NCBI GenBank assembly: GCA_946478755.1
Contig: CAMLDJ010000190.1
Span: forward strand, 1-10,270
Direction of reading: 5' to 3'
DNA from: an uncultured Pedobacter sp.
Lineage (GTDB): Bacteria > Bacteroidota > Bacteroidia > Sphingobacteriales > Sphingobacteriaceae
Length of the DNA: 10,270 bases
Shown: positions 1 to 5,666 of the stretch, in pieces
Numbering within the stretch: position 1 is the stretch's first letter
Layout of the letters: every line of letters begins with the position of its first letter
The notes under the pieces: generated by a model
Seen by the model: only the letters and a program-made list of their open reading frames with translations
Database searches by the model: none
Told to the model about the DNA's origin: nothing
Program-made: the position numbers and the translations under genes

Positions 1-1173
1 ACTAGAGCTTTGCCAGTAGTTGTTATCAAGACGGATGGTTGCACCCATAAACGCACCGACGTAGGCCGCTTGATTAAAATAATTGTTAAACATGTGAATC
101 CTACCAAATTTGGCATCTGGAGTACGCTCAGAAACATTACTGAAATAGTTATTATATAGCGTTACATTAAGTTTTCCAGCATCATCAGTGTTTGTATAAC
201 CCGCGCCAATAAGCACAGCTATGTTAGAATCGTGTATTTTATTCCATGATACGGTGACGTAATCTGCCTTATTGGTAATGTCCAGCAGTCCATCATAATA
301 ATCCCAGCCATGACTTTTATCGGATGACAGATCGCAATGGTCTACCCAAACGTGATGTGTAGATTCTTTAATCGTTATACAATCACCACCAACTACTTTC
401 TCAATGATCAGATTCTGAATGATGATATTATTGACTGTATAAAGCATTAACCCAACTCCTGATAATTTAGCACCTTTTAAACCAACGATGGTCTTATTGG
501 AAGTCACATTGACCATTCCTGTACCCGTAATTGTTCCTGAAATTTGAACAATGGCTGGCGATGATGAAGCGACAGCACTTTTAAGGGCCGCCAGTGTTGA
601 AACGGTAACCGTTTGACCACCTTTTCCACCAGTTGTTGTACCATTTACACCAGCATAACCAATCATTGCACCGCTTGAAGCCGGGGGTGTAGTTGGTGTT
701 GAAGGAGTTTCAGGTGCTGTACCCGATGGAGTTCCTCCGGTAGTATAGGTATACTTTCTACCATTCGTTCGGGGATTGGTATTGTCCGAAGCAGAAAATA
801 TTAAACTGTTACCCCAATGACTAAAATTTCCTTTACCTGTACCGCGGATCGTAGCATGTAAAGAATGGGCTGCTCCGAGTTCTTTCCCGTCTTCAAAAAC
901 TCTAAGCGTTGAAACATTCGGTTGCGAATTTGAATCGCCGGTGATTCCGAAATTGCCTGACACCTTATAGGCAAAGCCTTCATCTGACACCGCATTTGAT
1001 ACATTTAAAGCTCTCGGTGTTGAGCTTGATACTGCACTTTGCGTGTCTACAATTCCAGATAAATCGCTTGGAGCTTGAGCAGATTCTTTCTTACATTGAC
1101 TGAACGTTAAAACTACTGATAATAGTAAAGCGGACGCGCACACTCTTGTTAAATTTTTTTTAAATCTTTTCAT
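1..1173 (-). CDS. PL1-family pectate-lyase-like lipoprotein (C-terminus beyond the window edge)
   Basis: The frame is open from an ATG at 1173 to base 1, giving 391 residues with the end missing. Residues 1-26 form a basic, hydrophobic signal peptide ending in a lipobox-like FSQ-C27, so a lipoprotein is likely. Residues about 60-145 form a separate domain (motifs LRVFEDGKELG, FSHWG, FSASDNTNP), and a Pro/Thr-rich linker follows (148-168). Residues 169-391 are a right-handed beta-helix of polysaccharide lyase family 1: VWVDHCD (275-281), DGLLDI (294-299), VTVSWNKIHDS (306-316) and SERTPDAKFG (348-357), where R350 aligns with the catalytic Arg218 of PelC. The Asp residues 278, 294 and 298 sit where PL1 enzymes bind calcium. 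Unusually, the Lys expected before the LIG motif is I318, and K355 replaces the usual second active-site Arg. It probably cleaves a uronic-acid polymer by beta-elimination outside the cytoplasm. Its place beside a uronate glycan cluster suggests that glycan as substrate (inference). Confidence 0.9.
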   Translation of the reverse strand, partial: MKRFKKNLTRVCASALLLSVVLTFSQCKKESAQAPSDLSGIVDTQSAVSSSTPRALNVSNAVSDEGFAYKVSGNFGITGDSNSQPNVSTLRVFEDGKELGAAHSLHATIRGTGKGNFSHWGNSLIFSASDNTNPRTNGRKYTYTTGGTPSGTAPETPSTPTTPPASSGAMIGYAGVNGTTTGGKGGQTVTVSTLAALKSAVASSSPAIVQISGTITGTGMVNVTSNKTIVGLKGAKLSGVGLMLYTVNNIIIQNLIIEKVVGGDCITIKESTHHVWVDHCDLSSDKSHGWDYYDGLLDITNKADYVTVSWNKIHDSNIAVLIGAGYTNTDDAGKLNVTLYNNYFSNVSERTPDAKFGRIHMFNNYFNQAAYVGAFMGATIRLDNNYWQSSS

Positions 1174-1190
1174 TAATAATCTTCTTTTTT

Positions 1191-1220
1191 AAATACTCCA
1201 TTTTAAACGGAGTGTTTAAA
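1191..1220 (-). promoter_or_regulatory. Two mutually exclusive hairpins in the lyase leader
   Basis: TTTAAAC (1202-1208) and GTTTAAA (1214-1220) are perfect 7-bp arms around GGAGT. The same GGAGT can instead pair with ACTCC (1195-1199), extending to 9-bp arms (1191-1199 with 1209-1217) with one mismatch. The two structures share bases 1209-1217 and cannot form together. They lie 18-47 nt upstream of the lyase ATG. A switch role is only a possibility; AT-rich DNA gives weak hairpins readily. Confidence 0.35.
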
Positions 1221-1254
1221 GGAAAATTACAGCAAAAAAGTTACAAACAAAATG

Positions 1255-1269
1255 AAATACCAGGTATTT
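1255..1269. promoter_or_regulatory. Operator-like palindrome, site 1 (AAATACC-A-GGTATTT)
   Basis: A perfect 7-bp inverted repeat with a single central base. It shares the core TACCAGGTA with the palindrome at 1298-1314, and the two centres are 44 bp apart, about four helical turns. The one-base centre and the duplication fit a binding site for a dimeric regulator better than an RNA hairpin. The regulator is not identifiable from this window. Confidence 0.45.
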
Positions 1270-1297
1270 GATGCAACGAAAAAGGGTTTTATACGTC

Positions 1298-1314
1298 TAT
1301 TTACCAGGTAAATA
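1298..1314. promoter_or_regulatory. Operator-like palindrome, site 2 (TATTTACC-A-GGTAAATA)
   Basis: A perfect 8-bp inverted repeat with one central base. Outward, TACGT (1292-1296) can pair with ACGTA (1314-1318) if the two bases at 1297-1298 are left unpaired, giving 12-bp arms. It carries the same TACCAGGTA core as site 1. Read on the minus strand it is followed by TAAAACCCTTTTT, so a weak terminator for the upstream operon cannot be excluded, although the one-base loop argues against it. Confidence 0.45.
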
Positions 1315-1395
1315 CGTAGTAAAACACGTGTAAAGCGGGTTCAAGTCGCGTAGTATATTTAATTTTTAATGACATACTTAATGACAAAGCCCAGA

Positions 1396-1429
1396 CAAAA
1401 ATAAACTTTAAGTTAAGCCTCAGAATCAA
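1396..1429 (-). promoter_or_regulatory. Possible Bacteroidota-type promoter for the lyase
   Basis: On the minus strand TATTTTTG (1403-1396) matches the Bacteroidota -7 consensus TAnnTTTG, and a TTG at 1429-1427 could be the -33 element. The spacing of about 23 bp is a little long. Transcription would start near 1390 and give a leader of about 215 nt that includes the palindromes. The upstream half overlaps the epimerase 3' end. It is the only TAnnTTTG match I found in this gap, but an 8-base degenerate motif is weak evidence. Confidence 0.25.
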
Positions 1430-2534
1430 TTATCAGCGATTTATTAGCTTGAGTAACTCCAATCGCCATTTTTTCATTTTCATTTTCATCGTAAAAATTT
1501 TTGTACCAGTTAATAAAATTAGCTACCCCTTCTTTTACAGAGGTTTTTGGGGTATAAGTTAATTCATTCTCCAAACCAGAAATGTCTGCCCACGTATCCG
1601 ATACATCCCCATCCTGCATAGGCAGATATTTTTTATCGGCAGTACGGCCGGTATTAATTTCAATTTCTTTGACGAAGTCCAAAAGACTTACCGGAGCGCC
1701 TCTACCAATATTAAAAATGCGATAAGGTACTTTTGAACTCGCCGGATCGGGCTTTAGCGCATCCCAGTTCTCATTTCGCTCTGCTGGTTTGTCTATCAGG
1801 CGTACGATACCTTCGATAATATCATCGATATAGGTAAAATCCCTGCTCATCTGTCCTTCATTGAAAATTTCAATCGGCTTACCTTCCATTATCGCTTTGG
1901 TGAATATAAATAAGGCCATATCGGGTCTGCCCCAGGGACCATAAACTGTGAAGAAGCGCAAAGCTGTGTTTGGCAGATTAAAAAGGTGGCTATAGGCATG
2001 CGCCATTAACTCATTACTTTTTTTAGAGGCTGCATAGAGAGATACAGGATGATCCACATTATTGTGCACAGAAAAAGGCATCTTTTTGTTCAAGCCATAT
2101 ACACTTGAAGAACTCGCGTATAATAAATGTTTAATCTTAGCATATCTGCAGCATTCCAATACATTTAGAAAACCACAGATATTCGATTCGATATAAGCCT
2201 CCGGATTGGTTAAACTATATCTCACCCCGGCTTGCGCAGCCAAATTACATACCGCATCGAAGTGATGGTGGTTGAAGAGGTTGAGCATTCCATTTTTATC
2301 TGTTAAATCTAACTTAACAAATGTGTAGTTGTTATATTTAGCACTTACAACTGGCTCATTGTAAACGATAAGGGATCTGGAAATCCCACTTTCTTCAAGC
2401 CTTGCATACTTTAAATTTACATCGTAATAATCATTGACTATGTCTACCCCAACAACCTCATCTCCCCTTTCTAATAGCCGTTTTGCCAAATGAAAGCCAA
2501 TAAAGCCTGCTGTTCCAGTTACTAAAATTTTCAT
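1413..2534 (-). CDS. UDP-glucuronate 4-epimerase-type sugar nucleotide epimerase (extended SDR)
   Basis: A 373-residue protein of the NAD-dependent epimerase/dehydratase family. The Rossmann glycine motif TGTAGFIG is at 6-13, an NAD ribose-binding acidic residue is at D31, the catalytic Ser region YASSSSVYG is at 139-147, and the Y167-x3-K171 pair lies in YAASKKS. The signatures NDYYDVNLK (34-42) and YGPWGRPDMA (198-207) are typical of UDP-glucuronate 4-epimerases rather than UDP-glucose 4-epimerases. The expected reaction is UDP-GlcA to UDP-GalA in the cytoplasm. The core ends near residue 348, and an acidic, polar tail of about 25 residues follows, beyond the usual family length. The gene comes 78 bp after the AsnB-like gene and is the last of the tight series before the lyase. 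It supplies the uronic acid that the neighbouring amidotransferases and lyase could act on. Substrate is inferred from family motifs. Confidence 0.88.
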   Translation of the reverse strand: MKILVTGTAGFIGFHLAKRLLERGDEVVGVDIVNDYYDVNLKYARLEESGISRSLIVYNEPVVSAKYNNYTFVKLDLTDKNGMLNLFNHHHFDAVCNLAAQAGVRYSLTNPEAYIESNICGFLNVLECCRYAKIKHLLYASSSSVYGLNKKMPFSVHNNVDHPVSLYAASKKSNELMAHAYSHLFNLPNTALRFFTVYGPWGRPDMALFIFTKAIMEGKPIEIFNEGQMSRDFTYIDDIIEGIVRLIDKPAERNENWDALKPDPASSKVPYRIFNIGRGAPVSLLDFVKEIEINTGRTADKKYLPMQDGDVSDTWADISGLENELTYTPKTSVKEGVANFINWYKNFYDENENEKMAIGVTQANKSLIIDSEA

Positions 2535-2604
2535 AATGTTTAATTTAAATGTTTATATGTCCAGCTGTTGTTAAGCTGCAGAGTTCATCCTAAATGCGGG
2601 CGAT

Positions 2605-2622
2605 TGGTAAATCTATTTACCA
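2605..2622 (-). repeat. Perfect palindrome spanning a stop codon (TGGTAAAT-CT-ATTTACCA)
   Basis: Eight-base perfect arms around a 2-bp centre. The stop codon of the AsnB-like gene (2615-2613) lies at its middle. TCTATTTACCA (2612-2622) is repeated exactly at 1296-1306, within the lyase-upstream palindrome, but here the half-sites are in the reverse order. As an RNA hairpin it would be weak, with two GC pairs per arm and no following U-run, so a terminator is unlikely. Confidence 0.4.
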
Positions 2623-4457
2623 TACAGTCCTTTAAACCAAACCTCCAGGCCAAACACACAAAAAAGGATTTTCGCTCTTCTTTCGTCGGAGATCTTGATT
2701 TTTGAATCGAGTAGGTCTTCGATAAAACTTCTTTTAATAACCCGGGAGTATAAAGTATTTGGGGCCAGGAGATAGTCCTTTATGATTTCTTTCAGCTCCC
2801 CGTTTACCCAGATCTTTAACGGAATTTCAAACCCTCTTTTAGGTTGTTGGACCAATTCCGCTGGCAGATATTGTCCCGCAAGGTCTCTCAAAATGGATTT
2901 TGTAGTAATTTTATTTATCTTATAATTATCCTGTAAACCAGGTGCAAATTCCAAGATCTCTCTAGATAAAAACGGACTCCTTCCTTCAAGGGAATGTGCC
3001 ATAGTGGCGATATCCATTTTTGGCAGCAGGCGACTGAACAACATGGATTGAAAATCTGTTAATATGATTTTTTTTAACGATGATATTGGCAATTCATTAA
3101 TTGTTGTTAAATCCTCAGAGATTTCCTTCATCAATGGTTTTCGTAAAAACTGATCTTCAAAACCCACAAATAAATCGCATGATGCAGAGTTATAAACCTT
3201 CAGCATGTCTGTATAGCTGGCCAGTTTTAATAATCTGTATAAATAGTTGTAACTGCTTTGTTTTTCGTTAGCAATTGGCAAAACTCCTGCAAGTATTTTC
3301 GCCGCTGTTGTAGTGATACCGCCTGAGTTGAAAAAATCAAAGTGTCGGAAAGGAACATAGCGCCGATATCCGCCAAACAGTTCATCTGCTCCATCCCCGT
3401 TTAGCACCACCGTTATATATTTTTTTGCCTCCTTTGCCACATAATAGCTGGGAATGGCGGAATTGTCGCAATTTGGCTCCCCGTGGTTAACCAATATCTT
3501 TTCTATATCGTTTTTTAAGTCGGAAAAGGAAATGTCGACAACGGTATGATTAGTACTGTATTTTGCAGCTACTTTTTCTGCCAAAGCGGACTCATCATAG
3601 CTGCCTTCTACCCTAACGGTAAATGTTTTTAAGTTCTTTGTGTGTGATGCAGCAATTGCGGTAACTAATCCACTATCAATACCGCCACTCAAAAATGATC
3701 CTACATCCAGATCGGAACTGTCTATTCTTCTTTTAACGGCAAGTTGAAGATGGTGATCGAGCTGTCCAATAGTGTCTTTGTAATTTAGTTTATTGTCTTG
3801 CTGATAAAAAGAGGATATATCAAACCATCTGACTTTTTTAGAGGCTGCGGTATGGGTATTTATCTCCAGATAGCAGCCATTTTCGAGTTCGGACACCAAT
3901 TGATAGGGTGTCGACTGCCTGTAATGGTATCCGAGATAAAGATAATCTGCGATTGATGAATCGTCTATTTCGGGACGTACAACCTTAGATAAGGTATTCA
4001 ATTCCGATGAAAAAACACATTGCTCTCCTTTTGTATAAACGTATAGTGGTTTCTTACCCGCCCGGTCTCTGGCCAGGTATAACTTTTTGTTTATAGAGTC
4101 ATACAAGGCAAACGCGAACATTCCGTCAAACTCATTTAACATACGCATTCCAATCCGTTCAAATAACATCAAAATGGTTTTGGTATCAGAGTTCGAAGCG
4201 TCATTCAACCCGTATTTCGCCCTGATCTCCATGTGGTTATAGATTTCACCATTAAAGATGATGGTGTAGCCACGATGTTTCATGGGCTGCCGCCCCAGTT
4301 CACTCAAGTCCTGTATGGCAAGCCGGGTATGGTATAATTTTAAGTTATCCTGCTCATCACTACACTGTTCATCAGGTCCGCGATGAAATAGCCCGCGGAA
4401 TATTTCTTCATAATTTTGGTTATAATTATAATTTAATGACCCAAATATTCCACACAT
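2613..4457 (-). CDS. Asparagine-synthase-type glutamine amidotransferase, copy 1 (AsnB-like, glycan cluster)
   Basis: A 614-residue protein with the class II glutaminase domain followed by an ATP-binding synthetase domain. The start is set at 4457, giving MCGIFG with Cys2 as the N-terminal nucleophile; a GTG ten codons upstream (4487) would bury that Cys. Glutaminase residues visible are RLAI (45-48), FNGEIYN (68-74) and SDT (90-92). The synthetase domain has the pyrophosphate loop SGGIDS (257-262), then GDGADELFGGY and a C-terminal PKRGFEIPLKIW. All catalytic landmarks are present. The family makes asparagine from aspartate, but in polysaccharide loci relatives such as WbpS are linked to turning sugar uronic acids into amides. 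With the adjacent UDP-GlcA epimerase and a second copy nearby, a uronamide role is favoured over housekeeping asparagine synthesis; this is inference. It starts 52 bp after the preceding glycosyltransferase. Confidence 0.92.
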   Translation of the reverse strand: MCGIFGSLNYNYNQNYEEIFRGLFHRGPDEQCSDEQDNLKLYHTRLAIQDLSELGRQPMKHRGYTIIFNGEIYNHMEIRAKYGLNDASNSDTKTILMLFERIGMRMLNEFDGMFAFALYDSINKKLYLARDRAGKKPLYVYTKGEQCVFSSELNTLSKVVRPEIDDSSIADYLYLGYHYRQSTPYQLVSELENGCYLEINTHTAASKKVRWFDISSFYQQDNKLNYKDTIGQLDHHLQLAVKRRIDSSDLDVGSFLSGGIDSGLVTAIAASHTKNLKTFTVRVEGSYDESALAEKVAAKYSTNHTVVDISFSDLKNDIEKILVNHGEPNCDNSAIPSYYVAKEAKKYITVVLNGDGADELFGGYRRYVPFRHFDFFNSGGITTTAAKILAGVLPIANEKQSSYNYLYRLLKLASYTDMLKVYNSASCDLFVGFEDQFLRKPLMKEISEDLTTINELPISSLKKIILTDFQSMLFSRLLPKMDIATMAHSLEGRSPFLSREILEFAPGLQDNYKINKITTKSILRDLAGQYLPAELVQQPKRGFEIPLKIWVNGELKEIIKDYLLAPNTLYSRVIKRSFIEDLLDSKIKISDERRAKILFCVFGLEVWFKGLYGK

Positions 4458-4477
4458 TTTCTTGATTTTAAGAGTAA

Positions 4478-4505
4478 AACCTGGCACTTACAATCCGTCC
4501 AGGTT
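4478..4505 (-). repeat. Intercistronic stem-loop before AsnB-like copy 1
   Basis: AACCTGG (4478-4484) and CCAGGTT (4499-4505) are perfect 7-bp arms around a 14-nt loop. The element lies in the 52-bp gap between the stop of one gene and the start of the next. On the minus strand the stem is followed by TTACTCTT, only a weak U-rich tail. It may tune mRNA stability or cause partial attenuation between the two genes. The rejected GTG start at 4487 falls on its edge. Confidence 0.4.
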
Positions 4506-4509
4506 GCTT

Positions 4510-5628
4510 TTATTCTGGTAGAAGTTCTGACATAGAACCCGATATAGAAGTACTTTTATTTTCAGCAAGCTGATCAATTACTGACATCCAATGTTGCAAC
4601 ACTTTATTTTCCGAGAAATTAGCTTCGATATGTCTTCTTCCAATTTGGCCCAGAGCATTACGCTCCAGCCAAGACATCTCCATTACTTTAATCATCTTTT
4701 CTGAAAGTTCTTTTGAATCTCCCCGTGTAAACAGGAATCCACAATTTATATCCTGGAGTAGTTCTTCAATTCCGTCTACACGGGAGGCGATGATCGGTTT
4801 GTTGTGAGCCATCGCTTCCAATACCGCATTTGGCATTCCCTCTAAGAAAGAAGAGAGCACAAAACCGTCGGCTTTTGATAGAAAAGGTTCGGTTTCGGTT
4901 TTGAGGCCGAGTATGTTCACATATTTCTCTATCTGTAATTCTTTAGCCATTTGAAAGGGCCATGTCTGGTTGAACAAATTCCCCAGAATATCAACTCTGA
5001 AGTGCCTATCCTTCATCAACGCGATTGCCTTAAATAAGGTCAGGTAATCTTTTTCAGGTACAAAATGCGCCATACAAATCCAAACAAATGGCTGATCTGC
5101 TGCCCAGGTCAATTGTTCAGTACCTGTTTCAGGAAGGGAAATGGCATTGTTAATCACCAGGCCGGTTTTCTTCACCAGTTTATGTTTTTCAAAATTTGCT
5201 TTCGATTTGTAGGAGTTATACACAACGACATCGTCCCAGTCTGAAGTTATTTTAAATAAGCCATACCACTTATTCGAAATCACAGGTGTTCGTATGGATG
5301 AAATCAGTTTGAACCGAAACTTCATCTTTAGAAAACGTGCAAAAATGATGGAAACAAACATGAATGCGACGACAACCTGGGGCTTAAACCCGCTGACTGT
5401 TTTATACAACAAGGAAAGATTCGAAAATGGATTACTTTTCCAGTTCTTCAAAAAAACAACATCAAGGCCTACATCTTTAAAGTCGACATTAAAGTCATTA
5501 ATCGGTTTCAATGAGACAATGCGAACCTGGTACTGCGCAGCTCTTAAAAATTTTGCAACTTTTAAGAGCTGCGTTTCCGCTCCTCCCTTGCGAAAACCTG
5601 AAACAACAAACAAGATTCTGGTATTCAT
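4510..5628 (-). CDS. GT4-family glycosyltransferase (GT-B fold)
   Basis: A 372-residue family 4 (group 1) retaining glycosyltransferase. The N-terminal Rossmann domain opens with RILFVVSGFRKGGAETQL (4-21), whose GGAE loop is typical of the acceptor side. The C-terminal nucleotide-sugar domain carries MAHFVPEKDY (186-195), the EX7E motif from E263 to E271 (EGMPNAVLE), and ASRVDGIEELL. No signal peptide or membrane helix is apparent, so it acts at the cytoplasmic face on lipid-linked sugars. The donor cannot be told from sequence. It sits between the two AsnB-like genes, 38 bp after copy 2 and 52 bp before copy 1, an arrangement that would allow sugar transfer and amidation to be co-expressed. 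A strong 14-bp inverted repeat lies inside its codons 19-31. No Shine-Dalgarno is evident. The family call is secure; the specific linkage is unknown. Confidence 0.92.
   Translation of the reverse strand: MNTRILFVVSGFRKGGAETQLLKVAKFLRAAQYQVRIVSLKPINDFNVDFKDVGLDVVFLKNWKSNPFSNLSLLYKTVSGFKPQVVVAFMFVSIIFARFLKMKFRFKLISSIRTPVISNKWYGLFKITSDWDDVVVYNSYKSKANFEKHKLVKKTGLVINNAISLPETGTEQLTWAADQPFVWICMAHFVPEKDYLTLFKAIALMKDRHFRVDILGNLFNQTWPFQMAKELQIEKYVNILGLKTETEPFLSKADGFVLSSFLEGMPNAVLEAMAHNKPIIASRVDGIEELLQDINCGFLFTRGDSKELSEKMIKVMEMSWLERNALGQIGRRHIEANFSENKVLQHWMSVIDQLAENKSTSISGSMSELLPE
5536..5573 (-). repeat. Perfect 14-bp inverted repeat inside a glycosyltransferase gene
   Basis: CGCAGCTCTTAAAA (5536-5549) and TTTTAAGAGCTGCG (5560-5573) are exact reverse complements around a 10-nt loop. 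It lies 56 nt into the coding sequence, over codons 19-31, and the frame passes through it uninterrupted (TQLLKVAKFLRAA). The minus-strand mRNA would form a long stem close to the start codon. There is no U-tract, so it is not a typical intrinsic terminator. Function is unknown. Confidence 0.6.
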
Positions 5629-5666
5629 TTTAGCTGCTTAGCAAATCAAGGTGATCAAATTGGAAC

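Larger units (their letters stand above)
1174..1412 (-). other. Palindrome-rich intergenic region upstream of the lyase
   Basis: This 239-bp gap separates the end of the epimerase from the lyase start and is the longest non-coding stretch in the window. No plausible gene was found in it. It holds four palindromic elements (1202-1220, 1255-1269, 1298-1314, and the 8-bp ACACGTGT at 1324-1331) and a 9-bp direct repeat TTAATGACA (1366-1374 and 1378-1386, period 12). A possible promoter lies at its right end. The density of symmetric elements suggests that the lyase is controlled separately from the biosynthetic genes. The sequence just before the lyase ATG is A-rich with AAGAAGA but no strong Shine-Dalgarno, as is common in Bacteroidota. 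Confidence 0.6.

Noticed and set aside
801..1004. Minus-strand 67-codon frame overlapping the lyase gene.
   Set aside because: It is out of frame inside the lyase N-terminal region, which reads through cleanly from a signal peptide.
2562..2578. CAGCT/AGCTG inverted repeat in the gap before the epimerase.
   Set aside because: Five-bp arms with a 7-nt loop are expected by chance, and no U-tract or conservation evidence supports a terminator.
5294..5641. Plus-strand open frame of 115 codons antisense to the glycosyltransferase.
   Set aside because: It is a shadow of a clear GT4 gene on the other strand, with a low-complexity basic translation and no recognisable domain.
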